From Frigoribacterium sp. Leaf415 (GTDB taxonomy: Bacteria; Actinomycetota; Actinomycetes; Actinomycetales; Microbacteriaceae), in contig NZ_LMQR01000001.1 in assembly GCF_001424645.1 (NCBI RefSeq), positions 2,228,149 to 2,292,148 of the forward strand: a DNA stretch of 64,000 bases, written 5' to 3'. Of the stretch, positions 8,437-16,716 are shown one piece after another. How positions within the stretch are numbered: the first letter of the stretch is position 1; the number at the start of each line of letters is the position of its first letter. The translations under genes were made by a program, and so were the position numbers. A model generated the notes under the pieces. It was not told the DNA's origin and searched no databases. It was given only the letters and a program-made list of their open reading frames with translations.

Positions 8437-8742
8437 ACCGCGCCTCCTCGGGTCGTCGAGCCTGGGCGCACAGGATCGGTCCTCCCCCTTGACGAGCAGG
8501 TCGACGATCTCGCATGCGTGGTCGGTACGCACCCTGAGACGTCGACCATCCGATCGCCGAACGAACTCGACTCCTGGCCCGAAGGTGAGGAGCAGCGATC
8601 GGGTGCGCCCGGGCGCGAACCGCGACCCGAGACCACCTGTACCGGTCGGGGACATGTCGATCTCACGACACGTCTCGACATCGTTCGCCGGGACGAACGC
8701 CGACCACCACCCCGTGGAAACCCTGATCCCGGTCGAGCCCAC
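8434..8742 (-). CDS. Small hypothetical protein
   Basis: About 102 residues from a GTG at 8742; the frame has a stop seven codons earlier. CAGGA about 10 nt before the GTG could be the ribosome site. The sequence TGWWSAFVPANDVETCREIDMSP followed by RSLLLTFGPGVEFVRRSDGRRLRVRTDHACEIVDLL (quoted in pieces) looks like a small beta-rich domain. No family recognised. The end lies inside the promoter of the next minus-strand gene. Confidence 0.5.
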   Translation of the reverse strand: MGSTGIRVSTGWWSAFVPANDVETCREIDMSPTGTGGLGSRFAPGRTRSLLLTFGPGVEFVRRSDGRRLRVRTDHACEIVDLLVKGEDRSCAPRLDDPRRRG

Positions 8743-8825
8743 GGAGACCGAGATCCTGCCCCATCAACGACCCAAGAACAATCCCGATCTGACCGTGATG
8801 TGAAGTTCCTCATTGCGAAAGAGCG

Positions 8826-8889
8826 TCGCACCACCGATCGAGCATCGAACCGCCGAAGTGCATGGTTCGATGCTCGATGGGTGGTGTGA
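8826..8889. terminator. Diverged member of the TCGCACCGCC inverted-repeat family
   Basis: 26-bp arms (8826-8851 and 8864-8889) with two mismatches and a 12-nt loop. The outer motif TCGCACCACCGATCGAGC resembles copy 1 at 7821. It follows the stop codon of the DinB-like gene. Confidence 0.6.
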
Positions 8890-8923
8890 AGCCGGAGCTC
8901 GATGGTGCCGGCCGGGGCACGGG

Positions 8924-9442
8924 TCAGCGGCGGACGTCGTGCAGGTGGTGCACGGGGTCGTGCACGAAGTAGCGGGCGAGCGAGTCGACCGTGAAGGCCG
9001 AGCCGTCGCTGCGCAGGCCGGTGCGACCGAGCCGGCCGTCGGGCACCGCCTCGAACGCGTCGGCCACGACGGAGGCGGCGGCCACGAGTTCGTCGGCCAC
9101 GACGACGGGCTGCTGGGCGGCGTAGTCGTCGTCGAGGGCGGTGGCGTCCTGGTCCCAGTTCGCGAAGGTCGGCGCGTTCTCGACCAGCATCAACCGGAGG
9201 CGCGCGTCGAAGACCCGGAACACGTCGCGCACGTGCGCCCCGTACTCGAGCGGCGACCAGGTGGCGTCGTCGGGCCGGGTGCGGGCGTCGGGCCGAGCGA
9301 GCTCGGCGGGCCAGGCGGCGGCGCTCGCGCGGACGAGGCCGGGCACGTCGCGGAACGCGACCTCGGCGGGGTCGAAGCCGCAGTCGGCGCAAGGGCGTTC
9401 GAGCACCCAGGTCCAGTTCTTCGTGTCGGGAGTGATCGGCAT
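8924..9442 (-). CDS. DinB-like (YfiT-type) helical-bundle protein
   Basis: 172 residues of the DinB superfamily: a four-helix bundle in which three His residues can bind a metal, used in thiol-dependent detoxification or as a maleylpyruvate-isomerase-like fold. Visible: TWVLERPCADCGFD, WSPLEYGAHVRDVFRVFDARL and the C-terminal FVHDPVHHLHDV. ATG at 9442 gives the usual length and has TAGCGT 7 nt upstream; the longer frame would run through a palindrome. Confidence 0.8.
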   Translation of the reverse strand: MPITPDTKNWTWVLERPCADCGFDPAEVAFRDVPGLVRASAAAWPAELARPDARTRPDDATWSPLEYGAHVRDVFRVFDARLRLMLVENAPTFANWDQDATALDDDYAAQQPVVVADELVAAASVVADAFEAVPDGRLGRTGLRSDGSAFTVDSLARYFVHDPVHHLHDVRR

Positions 9443-9449
9443 GGGACCG

Positions 9450-9455
9450 ACGCTA
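9450..9455 (-). promoter_or_regulatory. Leaderless -10 box of the DinB-like gene
   Basis: TAGCGT on the minus strand, 7 nt before the ATG. Confidence 0.5.
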
Positions 9456-9530
9456 GGACGCGCTGCCCGGGATGCGCCATCGAGATCCTGCCGACGTCGG
9501 TGCCCCCGGCGCCAACCGGTGGACCCGCGA

Positions 9531-9592
9531 TGAACCCGGTTTCGATCCGTGCACCCGGAAGCTTCCGGGTGCACGGATCGAAACCGGGTTCA
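9531..9592. terminator. 62-bp perfect palindrome
   Basis: 31-bp arms with no mismatch and no spacer, centred on GGAAGCTTCC (centre between 9561 and 9562). It sits about 50 bp after the stop of the MocA-like gene and is its likely terminator, though it could also be a mobile palindromic unit. No second copy was seen in this window. Confidence 0.75.
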
Positions 9593-9644
9593 CCGGGTCA
9601 GGTGCGCGGGCCGGCGGCCGGGTCGGGCGGGCGGGCAGGTCGGG

Positions 9645-10385
9645 TCAGGCGGGCGCGTCGACGTCGCGGCCGTCCCAGAGGTCGGAGCAGTCGACCGGCT
9701 CGGCGGCGTGGGCCCGCAGGTACGGGCCCGCCCCGCGATCCCCGGTGAGGGACGCCGCGAGTGCCGACCAGTGGGAGCGACCGACCACGACGGGGTGACC
9801 CGGGCGTCCGTGGAAGACGGACTGCCGCAGCGCACCCGGACCCAGGGGCACGTCGGCGGCCGGGGGCGTCAGCAACCGTGCGACCGCGGACGACGGCAGA
9901 CCCGGGTAGTCGACCAGCGTGACGAGGGCGAGCCGCGCCTCCTCGGGGTCCGACGCGGCGAGCGCCTCCAGCCCGGCGCGCAGCGACGCCGCGAGGCCGT
10001 CGGCCCAGTCGTCCGCGACGACGACCGACACCCTCGCCCGACCGTCGACCCCGAGGAGGCGCGGGTCGTCCGAGAACGCGCCCGTCGCCCCGTCCGACCC
10101 CGGCGACCCGACCGGCAGGAGGCGCGGGTCGGCGGCCAGCAGCGCTCGCGCCTCGGTCGCGCCCGCACCGAGCACGACGACGACGCGGTCACAGCCCCCG
10201 TCGAGCAGCGTCGCCACGGCACGGGTCAGCCAGGGTCCGCGCTCGTCGACCACGAGCGCCTTGGGGCGGCCCATGCGCGTCCCGGCACCGGCCGCGAGCA
10301 GCAGTCCGACCGAGGAGGGCGGGCCGACGGACGGCGGGTCGACCGGCGGCAGGCCGTCGGACGGCGGAGCGACGATCTCGGGCAT
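9645..10385 (-). CDS. MobA/MocA-like molybdenum cofactor cytidylyltransferase
   Basis: 246 residues of the NTP-transferase fold. The Gly-rich nucleotide loop LLLAAGAGTRMGRPKAL and the motif VTLVDYPGLPSSAV are visible, plus GRPGHPVVVG near the end. The MocA branch makes molybdopterin cytosine dinucleotide for xanthine-oxidase-family enzymes. Its position beside an XdhC-like gene and a PaoABC-type operon supports that role. Three dispersed 10-mer copies (9933, 10055, 10118) are in the coding region; two of them encode Asp-Pro-Arg-Leu-Leu. TAGCCT stands 6 nt before the ATG. Confidence 0.83.
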   Translation of the reverse strand: MPEIVAPPSDGLPPVDPPSVGPPSSVGLLLAAGAGTRMGRPKALVVDERGPWLTRAVATLLDGGCDRVVVVLGAGATEARALLAADPRLLPVGSPGSDGATGAFSDDPRLLGVDGRARVSVVVADDWADGLAASLRAGLEALAASDPEEARLALVTLVDYPGLPSSAVARLLTPPAADVPLGPGALRQSVFHGRPGHPVVVGRSHWSALAASLTGDRGAGPYLRAHAAEPVDCSDLWDGRDVDAPA

Positions 10386-10391
10386 GGCTGC

Positions 10392-10397
10392 AGGCTA
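10392..10397 (-). promoter_or_regulatory. Leaderless -10 box of the MocA-like gene
   Basis: TAGCCT on the minus strand, 6 nt before the ATG at 10385. Confidence 0.5.
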
Positions 10398-10504
10398 ACC
10401 GGACTGTCCACGCGGCGAACGTGCGGCGACGCGGTGTGCCCCGGGGCTCGGGCCGTGGCACCATCGAGACCTGGCGCCACCCGACGCCACCCCCGAGGAG
10501 TCCC

Positions 10505-11479
10505 GTGTTCGAGATCGCCGACCGCCTGCTGGCGCGACTCGACGCCGGCGAGCGCCTGGCAGTCGCGACCGCCGTGTCGGTTGTGGGCAGCGCGCCGCGC
10601 ACCGTCGGCACGTCCATGGCCGTCACCGTCGACGGCACCGTGATCGGCAGCATCTCGGGCGGCTGCGTCGAGGGCGCGGTCTACGAGATCTGCGCGCAGG
10701 TGCTCGACGACGGCACGCCGCAGCTCGAGACGTTCGGATTCAGCGACGAGACGGCGTTCGAGGTCGGGCTCAGCTGCGGCGGGCGCATCGAGGTGCTCGC
10801 CCGTGTCGTCACCCCGGACGACGCCGTGACGATCGCCGCCCTCCGCGACGCGGCCGCCGGGCGGGAGGCGTCGACCCACGTCGTGCTCGGGCCGGTCCGC
10901 ACCGGCGAGGTCGTGCCGACGATCGACGACTGCGAGGGTCTGCGGGTCTTCAGCGAGCGCTCGGTGCCGCCGCCGCGCCTCCTCGTCTTCGGGGCGGTCG
11001 AGTTCGCCGTCGCCCTCTGCAACGCCGGGGCGGTGCTGGGCTACCGCGTGACGGTGTGCGACCCGCGCCCCGTGTTCATGACCCGCGAGCGCTTCCCGTC
11101 GGCCGACGAGGTCGTCGTCGAGTGGCCGCCGAACTACCTGGCGCGCACCGACGTCGACGAGCGCACCGTCATCGCGGTGCTCTCGCACGACGAACGGTTC
11201 GACGCCGACCTGGTCGAGGCGGCGCTCGCGTCCCCCGCGGCGTACGTCGGGGCGATGGGTTCGCGGACGACCCACGACCGCCGCATGGCCGCACTGCGGT
11301 CGCGTGACGTGGGGCCCGACGCGCTGGCCCGCCTGCACTCCCCCATCGGGCTCGACCTCGGTGCCAGCACGCCCGAGGAGACCGCCGTGTCGATCCTGGC
11401 CGAGGTGCTCGCCGTCCGCTCGGGAGCCTCGCGGGCCCCGCTGCGCGACCGTGACGGCAGCATCCACCTGATCCGCTGA
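10505..11479 (+). CDS. XdhC/PaoD-like molybdenum enzyme maturation factor
   Basis: 324 residues with the XdhC/CoxI N-terminal domain (VSVVGSAPRTVGTSMAVT, GSISGGCVEGAVYE, LSCGGRIEV) and the C-terminal Rossmann part (PPRLLVFGAVEFAVALC, VAAMGSR-like YVGAMGSRTT, HSPIGLDLGA). Such proteins bind sulfurated Mo-cofactor and insert it into xanthine-oxidase-family enzymes. GTG at 10505 is preferred over the longer frame because GAGGAG stands 6 nt before it. Divergent from the MocA-like gene, convergent with the oxidoreductase operon. Confidence 0.87.
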   Translation: MFEIADRLLARLDAGERLAVATAVSVVGSAPRTVGTSMAVTVDGTVIGSISGGCVEGAVYEICAQVLDDGTPQLETFGFSDETAFEVGLSCGGRIEVLARVVTPDDAVTIAALRDAAAGREASTHVVLGPVRTGEVVPTIDDCEGLRVFSERSVPPPRLLVFGAVEFAVALCNAGAVLGYRVTVCDPRPVFMTRERFPSADEVVVEWPPNYLARTDVDERTVIAVLSHDERFDADLVEAALASPAAYVGAMGSRTTHDRRMAALRSRDVGPDALARLHSPIGLDLGASTPEETAVSILAEVLAVRSGASRAPLRDRDGSIHLIR

Positions 11480-11492
11480 CGCCGCCCGCGGT

Positions 11493-11528
11493 CAGGAGGC
11501 GCGGTGCCCGCCGACACCGCGCCTCCTG
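11493..11528. terminator. Bidirectional hairpin from inverted dispersed 10-mers
   Basis: 14-bp arms CAGGAGGCGCGGTG (11493-11506) and its complement (11515-11528) around an 8-nt loop, between the convergent XdhC-like gene and the PaoC-like gene. Both arms are full copies of the dispersed repeat. Confidence 0.75.
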
Positions 11529-11541
11529 CTCTCGAGTCCGC

Positions 11542-13674
11542 TCAGTACCGCGTCGGCAGGCCGGCGAGCAGCTTGTCGGGCTGGATCGGCAGGTCGCGCA
11601 CGCGGATGCCGGTCGCGTGGGCGACGGCGTTCGCCACCGCGGCGGCCGCGCCGACGTTGCCGATCTCGCCGATGCCCTTGCCGCCCATCGGGGCGAGGTG
11701 CGGGTCCTCCTCGTCGAGCCACTCGACCTCGATCGAGCCCACGTCGGCGTTGGCCGCCACGTGGTACGTCGCGAAGTCGTGGTTGCCGTAGTCGCCCTGC
11801 GTCGGGTCGAGCATGCCGTGCTCGTGCAACGCCATCGACAGGCCCATGGTCATGCCGCCGATGAACTGCGATCGGGCCGTGCGGGCGTTCATGATGCGCC
11901 CGGCCGCGAAGACGCCGACCATGCGCGGCACGACGACCTCACCCGAGTCGAGGTCCACGCGCGCCTCGACGAACTGGGCGCCGTAGGCGAAGCGCGAGTG
12001 GTCGCTCATCGCGGAGATGTCCTCCTCGATGTCGACGACGACCTCGAGACCTTCCGGAGGCACGGGCTGGCCCTGCGAGAGCAGCTCGGTCACCTGCCGA
12101 CTCGCCTTGGTCACCGCCCACCCCCACGACGCCGTGCCCGACGAGCCGCCGGCCACGCCTGCGGTCGGAAGCCGGCTGTCGGCGATGTGCAGGTCGACGA
12201 GGTCGAGGGGCACACCCAACTCGGACGCGGCGATCTGCGCCATCACGGTGCGGGCCCCCTGGCCGATGTCGGTCGCGTTGACGCCGACCTCGAAGCGACC
12301 ACCCGGCAGCGCGGTGACCCGGGCACCCGCGGGCATCACGCTCGCGGGATACGTCGCGGCGGCGACGCCCGTTCCGACCAGCCAGCGTCCGACCCGGCGC
12401 ACGCCCTGACGCGGGTCGCGGCCGTCCCAGGCGAACAGCTCGGACCCCCGTCGCAGGCACTCGACCAGGTGCCGGCTGCTGAACGGCTGACCGGTGTGCG
12501 GGTCGACCTCGGGCTCGTTGCGGACGCGCAGCTCGACCGGGTCGAGGCCCAGCTCCGACGCCAGCTCGTCCATGGCGGACTCGACGGCGTAGATGCCGGG
12601 TGCCTCGCCGGGCGCACGCATCCAGCGCGGCGTCGGGACGTCGAGTCGGGCGAGCCGGTGCGTCATCAGACGGCTGGGCGCGGCCCACAGGTGGCGGGTC
12701 GGCTCGGCGGTCTGTTCGGTGAACTCCTGAAGCGTCGACGAGTGCGACCACGTCTGGTGCGACAGCGCCGAGAGGTGCCCCTCGGAGTCGGCGGCGAGGC
12801 GGATGCGCGAGATCGTCGGCGTGCGGTACCCCGCGATCGCGAACATCATCTGTCGCGTGTAGGCGACCTTCACGGGACGACCGGTGAGCATGGTGCCGAT
12901 CGAGGCGAGGACGACGACCGGGCGGGCCGAGCCCTTCGAGCCGAAGCCGCCGCCGACGTGCTGGGCACGGACGCGCACGGCGGACGGGTCGAGCGAGAAC
13001 AGCGTGGCGAGAGACGTCGCGACGCCGCTCGTGCCCTGGTTCGAGTCGAGCACGTCGAGCTCGCCGTCGGCCCAGGTGGCGACCGTGGCGTGCGGCTCCA
13101 TCGGGCTGTTGAACAGGGCCGCCGTCTCGTACGTCTCGTCGATCACGACGGACGAATCGGCCATCGCCGCGTCGACGTCACCCTGCGAGGTGTCGGTCTC
13201 GAAGCCCGCGTTGACGGTCTCGGGGGCGTAGAGGCTGGGGTGGTCGGTGCTCAGCACGACGTCGATGCCGCCCTCGTCGTACTCGAAGGCGAGCGCCGAC
13301 GCGGCCTCGCGGGCGGTGTCGAAGGTGTCGGCCACCACGAGCGCGACGGGCTGGCCGCGGTAGGCGACCTCGGCCGACTGCAGGACGAGCAGCTCGCCGT
13401 CCTCGGCGTCCTCGAGGTGTGGAGCCTGCTCGTACGTGATGACGTCGTGCACGCCGGGCATCGCGAGCACCTCGTCACGGTTCGAGCCGGTGATCGTGCC
13501 GGTCGTCACCGTCGACTGCACGATCCAGCCGTACAGCACGCCGTCGGGCGTGTGCTCGTAGGCGTAGCGGGCGGCGCCCGTCACCTTGTCCCGGCCCTCG
13601 AGCCGGGCGACGGGGGCGCCGAGACCGGTGGGGACGCTCGTGTCGACCGGGGTGACGACGTCGACGGCGGTCAC
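11542..13674 (-). CDS. Aldehyde oxidoreductase molybdenum-binding subunit (PaoC/YagR-like)
   Basis: 710 residues, close to the usual 730 of PaoC. Xanthine-oxidase family large subunit: small-domain start GAPVARLEGRDKVTGAARYAYE, Mo-cofactor motifs HVGGGFGSKG, RAPGEAPG and GGSSGTASWG, and GGKGIGEIGNVGAAAAVANAV with the catalytic Glu near the end. It oxidises aldehydes, often aromatic ones, passing electrons through the FeS and FAD subunits. Start GTG at 13674 overlaps the stop of the FAD subunit by 4 bp (GTGA), so the three subunits are translationally coupled. Confidence 0.9.
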   Translation of the reverse strand: MTAVDVVTPVDTSVPTGLGAPVARLEGRDKVTGAARYAYEHTPDGVLYGWIVQSTVTTGTITGSNRDEVLAMPGVHDVITYEQAPHLEDAEDGELLVLQSAEVAYRGQPVALVVADTFDTAREAASALAFEYDEGGIDVVLSTDHPSLYAPETVNAGFETDTSQGDVDAAMADSSVVIDETYETAALFNSPMEPHATVATWADGELDVLDSNQGTSGVATSLATLFSLDPSAVRVRAQHVGGGFGSKGSARPVVVLASIGTMLTGRPVKVAYTRQMMFAIAGYRTPTISRIRLAADSEGHLSALSHQTWSHSSTLQEFTEQTAEPTRHLWAAPSRLMTHRLARLDVPTPRWMRAPGEAPGIYAVESAMDELASELGLDPVELRVRNEPEVDPHTGQPFSSRHLVECLRRGSELFAWDGRDPRQGVRRVGRWLVGTGVAAATYPASVMPAGARVTALPGGRFEVGVNATDIGQGARTVMAQIAASELGVPLDLVDLHIADSRLPTAGVAGGSSGTASWGWAVTKASRQVTELLSQGQPVPPEGLEVVVDIEEDISAMSDHSRFAYGAQFVEARVDLDSGEVVVPRMVGVFAAGRIMNARTARSQFIGGMTMGLSMALHEHGMLDPTQGDYGNHDFATYHVAANADVGSIEVEWLDEEDPHLAPMGGKGIGEIGNVGAAAAVANAVAHATGIRVRDLPIQPDKLLAGLPTRY

Positions 13675-14798
13675 GAGGCGCTCCCGTCGGTACCGGTGGC
13701 ATTCCGGGTGCCGGGCTCGACGTCGGCCGCGACGCGACGGGGCGACCCGTTGGCGCCGGTCGGGCGGAACGGCGACGGGTCGACGTCCTCGGCCGGGTCG
13801 TCACCCTCGTGGTCGAGGCCGGCCAACTCGCTCAGCACGCCCACGACGAGCCGGGTCAGCAGCGGCACCTTGAAGGCGTTCTGCTCGGTGGTGGTCGCGG
13901 CGGCCAGCTCGAGCTGCGCGGCGGCCGCGAACGAGGCGGGCGTCGCCGGGGAGCCGACCAGCGCCTCCTCGGCCTTGCGCGCACGCCACGGCACCGGCGA
14001 CGCGGCGCCCAGGGCGATGCGCACGTCGGTCACGAGACCGGCCTCGTCGACCGAGAGGGCGGCGGCGACCGAGCCGAGTGCGAAGGCGTAGGACCGGCGG
14101 TCACGCGCCTTGCGGTACGTGGAGTTCGTGGCGACCGGCAGGGACGGCAGCTCGACCGCGGTGATCAGCGCTCCGCTCGGCAGGTTCGTGTCGCGGGTCG
14201 GGTCGTCGCCCGGCTCGCGGAAGAACTCGTCGATCGGCAGGCGCTGCTCGCCGTCGACGGTCTCGAAGACGACGACCGCGTCGAGCGCCGCCAGGGCGAC
14301 GGCCATGTCGCCCGGGTGCGTCGCGATGCAGAGGTCGTTGACACCCAGGATGCCGAGTTCGCGCGACAGCCCCGCGATCGCACCGCAGCCCGTGCCGGGT
14401 TCGCGCTTGTTGCAGGGCTTCGTGGTGTCCATGAAGTAGGTGCACCGGGTGCGCTGCAGCAGGTTGCCGCCGGTCGTCGCCTGGTTGCGCAGCTGACCCG
14501 AGGCCGCGCTGACGAGGGCCCGTGTCAGCGCCGGGTAGCGGGTGCGGACGAGAGGGTGCGCGGCGAGGTCGCTGTTGCGGACCCCCGCACCGATGCGCAG
14601 GCCCCCGTCGGGCAGCTCGTCCACCCCGCCGAAGTCGACGCGGCTGACGTCGACGAGCAGGTCGGGACGCTCGACGCCGAGCTTCATCAGGTCGACGAGG
14701 TTCGTGCCGCCGCCCAGGGGCTTGGCGTTCGGGGCGCGGTCGAGGGTGGCGACGGCGGAGGCGACGTCGGTCGCACGCTCGTACTCGAAGGTCTTCAT
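13671..14798 (-). CDS. Aldehyde oxidoreductase FAD subunit (PaoB/YagS-like)
   Basis: 375 residues before the stop at 13671. FAD-binding motifs PLGGGTNLVDLMKLGVERP and RNQATTGGNLLQRTRC are visible. The segment TRCTYFMDTTKPCNKREPGTGCGA has the extra cysteines that bind a 4Fe-4S cluster in PaoB-type subunits, which separates this from ordinary xanthine dehydrogenase. ATG at 14798 overlaps the stop of the preceding gene (ATGA). A longer frame upstream would overlap that gene completely and is rejected. Confidence 0.9.
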   Translation of the reverse strand: MKTFEYERATDVASAVATLDRAPNAKPLGGGTNLVDLMKLGVERPDLLVDVSRVDFGGVDELPDGGLRIGAGVRNSDLAAHPLVRTRYPALTRALVSAASGQLRNQATTGGNLLQRTRCTYFMDTTKPCNKREPGTGCGAIAGLSRELGILGVNDLCIATHPGDMAVALAALDAVVVFETVDGEQRLPIDEFFREPGDDPTRDTNLPSGALITAVELPSLPVATNSTYRKARDRRSYAFALGSVAAALSVDEAGLVTDVRIALGAASPVPWRARKAEEALVGSPATPASFAAAAQLELAAATTTEQNAFKVPLLTRLVVGVLSELAGLDHEGDDPAEDVDPSPFRPTGANGSPRRVAADVEPGTRNATGTDGSAS

Positions 14799-15400
14799 CG
14801 GGTGGCTCCGTCGGTCGCGTCGGCGTCGTGCGCGCAGGCCGCGTCGTGCACGGCCGGGACGATGTTCATGTAGGCCCCGCACCGACACAGGTTGCCGCTG
14901 AGACGTTCGCGGACCTCCTCGTCGTCGAGGTCGATCTCGCCGTTGGTGATGTCGGTGGTGACGTGGCTCGGCATGCCGGCCCGCGCCTCCTCGAGCATGC
15001 CGACCGTCGAACAGATCTGGCCCGGCGTGCAGTAGCCGCACTGGTAGGCGTCCCGGTCGAGGAACGCCTGCTGCACCGGGTGCAGGGCGTCGCCGTCGGC
15101 GAGCCCCTCGACGGTGGTGACGTCACTGCCCTCGGCGCTGACGGCGAGGACCAGGCAGCTGTTGGTGCGTCGTCCGTCGACCAGGACCGTGCAGGCGCCG
15201 CACTGGCCGTGGTCGCAGCCCTTCTTCGAGCCGGTCAGGTCGAGGCGCTCCCGCAGGGCGTCGAGCAACGAGGTGCGGTTGTCGACCTCGAGCCGGTGCG
15301 GGCTGCCGTTGACGTCGAGCGTGATCGTCGTCGTCGGAACGCCGGGCGGGTTCGCGCCCGCGCTCGGTGGACTGGTTTCTACGCTGACCTGGGACACCAT
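14795..15400 (-). CDS. Aldehyde oxidoreductase 2Fe-2S subunit (PaoA/YagT-like)
   Basis: 201 residues with both 2Fe-2S domains: plant-ferredoxin type GCDHGQCGACTVLVDG, and the all-helical domain with QCGYCTPGQ and LCRCGAYMNI. The first gene of the operon. No obvious Tat signal: the N-terminus is short and lacks a twin-Arg motif, so the enzyme may stay in the cytoplasm, unlike E. coli PaoABC. TACCGT lies 6 nt before the ATG, a leaderless promoter. A copy of the dispersed 10-mer (14981) encodes part of MLEEARAGMP. Confidence 0.9.
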   Translation of the reverse strand: MVSQVSVETSPPSAGANPPGVPTTTITLDVNGSPHRLEVDNRTSLLDALRERLDLTGSKKGCDHGQCGACTVLVDGRRTNSCLVLAVSAEGSDVTTVEGLADGDALHPVQQAFLDRDAYQCGYCTPGQICSTVGMLEEARAGMPSHVTTDITNGEIDLDDEEVRERLSGNLCRCGAYMNIVPAVHDAACAHDADATDGATR

Positions 15401-15406
15401 GCGTGC

Positions 15407-15412
15407 ACGGTA
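15407..15412 (-). promoter_or_regulatory. Leaderless -10 box of the oxidoreductase operon
   Basis: TACCGT on the minus strand, 6 nt before the ATG at 15400. Confidence 0.5.
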
Positions 15413-15560
15413 TGCCCGGGGGCGGGCGGGTGCCCGCGTGCTGTCCCGTTTGCGAAGCGCGGAGCCGGGGGGCTGTCGACGCCCGCGTGGCGGGCCGAGG
15501 GGGGGTGCCGAGGAGGCGCGGGTCGGCCGCCGCGGACGGCCCGCCGACCGGCACCCCGCG

Positions 15561-15806
15561 TCAGTCGGCCTTGCCCGGGCGGACCTTGGCGGTGTCGGCG
15601 ACGTCGATGCGGGTGACGCCGTCGCCGCGGTCCTCGGTCGTGATGCGCGGGGCGGCGTCCGACTCGTCCGACTTCGGGGCGCGGGTCAGCTGGTCGTGCC
15701 GCTTCTCGTCGTCGGTCATGCCGGTCGGGTCGTGGTCGACCTCGTGCCCCGGGCTCGTGTCGCGGCCGCCGTCGTCGGGACCGTGGGCCTGCGTGTCGTC
15801 GCTCAT
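15561..15806 (-). CDS. Small acidic hydrophilic protein
   Basis: 81 residues, rich in Asp, Glu, Thr and His, with no hydrophobic segment; probably disordered. No family recognised. TACGGT stands 7 nt before the ATG at 15806, which supports expression. The 150-bp gap before the oxidoreductase operon holds only one dispersed 10-mer (15512). Low certainty as to function. Confidence 0.5.
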   Translation of the reverse strand: MSDDTQAHGPDDGGRDTSPGHEVDHDPTGMTDDEKRHDQLTRAPKSDESDAAPRITTEDRGDGVTRIDVADTAKVRPGKAD

Positions 15807-15813
15807 GCGCTCG

Positions 15814-15819
15814 ACCGTA
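15814..15819 (-). promoter_or_regulatory. Leaderless -10 box of the small acidic protein gene
   Basis: TACGGT on the minus strand, 7 nt before the ATG. Confidence 0.45.
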
Positions 15820-15846
15820 CCCGCGCCTCCTCGTCCGCGGAGCGCG

Positions 15847-16170
15847 TCACCCGCGACGCAGCCGCTCGACGGCGGACGACAGCACCGGCAGGTCGTGGTC
15901 GACGGTGTGCGCCACCACGGAGTGGGAGGTGTCGAAGTACCGGTGGGCGAGGAAGTCACGCATGCGAGCGACGTCGGTCCAGGGGATCTCGGGTGCCTCG
16001 CTCGTCGTCTCGGACGACAGCCCCTTCACCGCCTCGCCGATCTCGATGAGGCGGACCCGCACGGCGTCGAAGACGAGCCCGTCCGTGAGGTCGCCACGTC
16101 GCCGATGAGCCTCGACGGCGGCCAAGGCGGCGGCGATGTCGTCCAGCCGTGCCCGATCGTGGCGGCTCAC
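15847..16170 (-). CDS. HepT-like ribonuclease toxin (DUF86)
   Basis: 107 residues, the usual size of HepT. The catalytic R-x4-H-x-Y motif is present in full in MRDFLAHRYF. HepT is a HEPN-fold RNase; in the type VII system its Tyr is AMPylated by the MntA antitoxin. The start overlaps the stop of the antitoxin gene by 4 bp, so antitoxin is translated first. A single dispersed 10-mer (15821) follows the gene. Confidence 0.85.
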   Translation of the reverse strand: MSRHDRARLDDIAAALAAVEAHRRRGDLTDGLVFDAVRVRLIEIGEAVKGLSSETTSEAPEIPWTDVARMRDFLAHRYFDTSHSVVAHTVDHDLPVLSSAVERLRRG

Positions 16171-16697
16171 AGAGCGACCCCGTCGCGCGAGACCGCCTCG
16201 GCGACCTCGGGGGACAGGCCGTCGCGGGGCACGACGTCGACCACGACCCCGGCGATGTCGCTCGCCCGACGCGCAGCCGCCGCCAGCCCGAACAACCCGA
16301 GGCCGTCGGGCAGGTCGACGACGACGTCGAGGTCGCTGTCGGCGCGGTCGTCGCCTCGGCTGACGCTGCCGAAGACCTGGGGCGAGCCGAACCCCTCGTG
16401 CGCGAAGAACGATCTCAGTTCGGCACGATGTGGTTGCACGCTGCGTCCCACGGGCCCGACGAACGGGGACACGGTCGTGGACGTCCGAGGACGAGACGGC
16501 GTGAGCGTGAGCGCCAGGTCGAGGCCCGACGCCTCGAAGAGACGCTCGAGCACGGGCAACGACGGGGTCTTCGAGCCGTTCTCGTACCTCGAGACGGCGC
16601 TCTGCGGCAGCCCTGCCCTCCGCCCCACCTCGCCTTGTGTCAGCCGCGCGGCGACCCGCGCCTCGCGCAGACGCGAACCGACATCCGTGGTGATCAT
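16167..16697 (-). CDS. MntA-like nucleotidyltransferase antitoxin with XRE domain
   Basis: 176 residues. Residues about 5-60 form an XRE helix-turn-helix (SRLREARVAARLTQGEVGRRAG, AVSRYENGSKTPS); the C-terminal half is a minimal nucleotidyltransferase with the exact GSx10DxD signature (GSVSRGDDRADSDLD). MntA transfers AMP to the HepT toxin and so neutralises it. The fused DNA-binding domain should let it repress its own operon; the promoter overlaps an inverted repeat GATCG-N9-CGATC. Canonical MntA lacks the XRE part, so this is a domain-fusion variant. ATG at 16697. Confidence 0.85.
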   Translation of the reverse strand: MITTDVGSRLREARVAARLTQGEVGRRAGLPQSAVSRYENGSKTPSLPVLERLFEASGLDLALTLTPSRPRTSTTVSPFVGPVGRSVQPHRAELRSFFAHEGFGSPQVFGSVSRGDDRADSDLDVVVDLPDGLGLFGLAAAARRASDIAGVVVDVVPRDGLSPEVAEAVSRDGVAL

Positions 16698-16716
16698 GAT
16701 CGGACTATATACGATC
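16698..16716 (-). promoter_or_regulatory. Promoter and putative operator of the toxin-antitoxin operon
   Basis: TATAGT (16704-16709, minus strand) lies 6 nt before the ATG at 16697, giving a leaderless promoter. It sits inside GATCG-N9-CGATC, a good candidate site for the XRE domain of the first gene. This is one of the few AT-rich spots in the area. Confidence 0.55.

Noticed and set aside
11617..14091. 824-codon open frame on the plus strand opposite the PaoC/PaoB-like genes
   Set aside because: Antisense shadow with Arg/Gly/Val-rich sequence and no motif; the minus-strand frames carry all conserved motifs.
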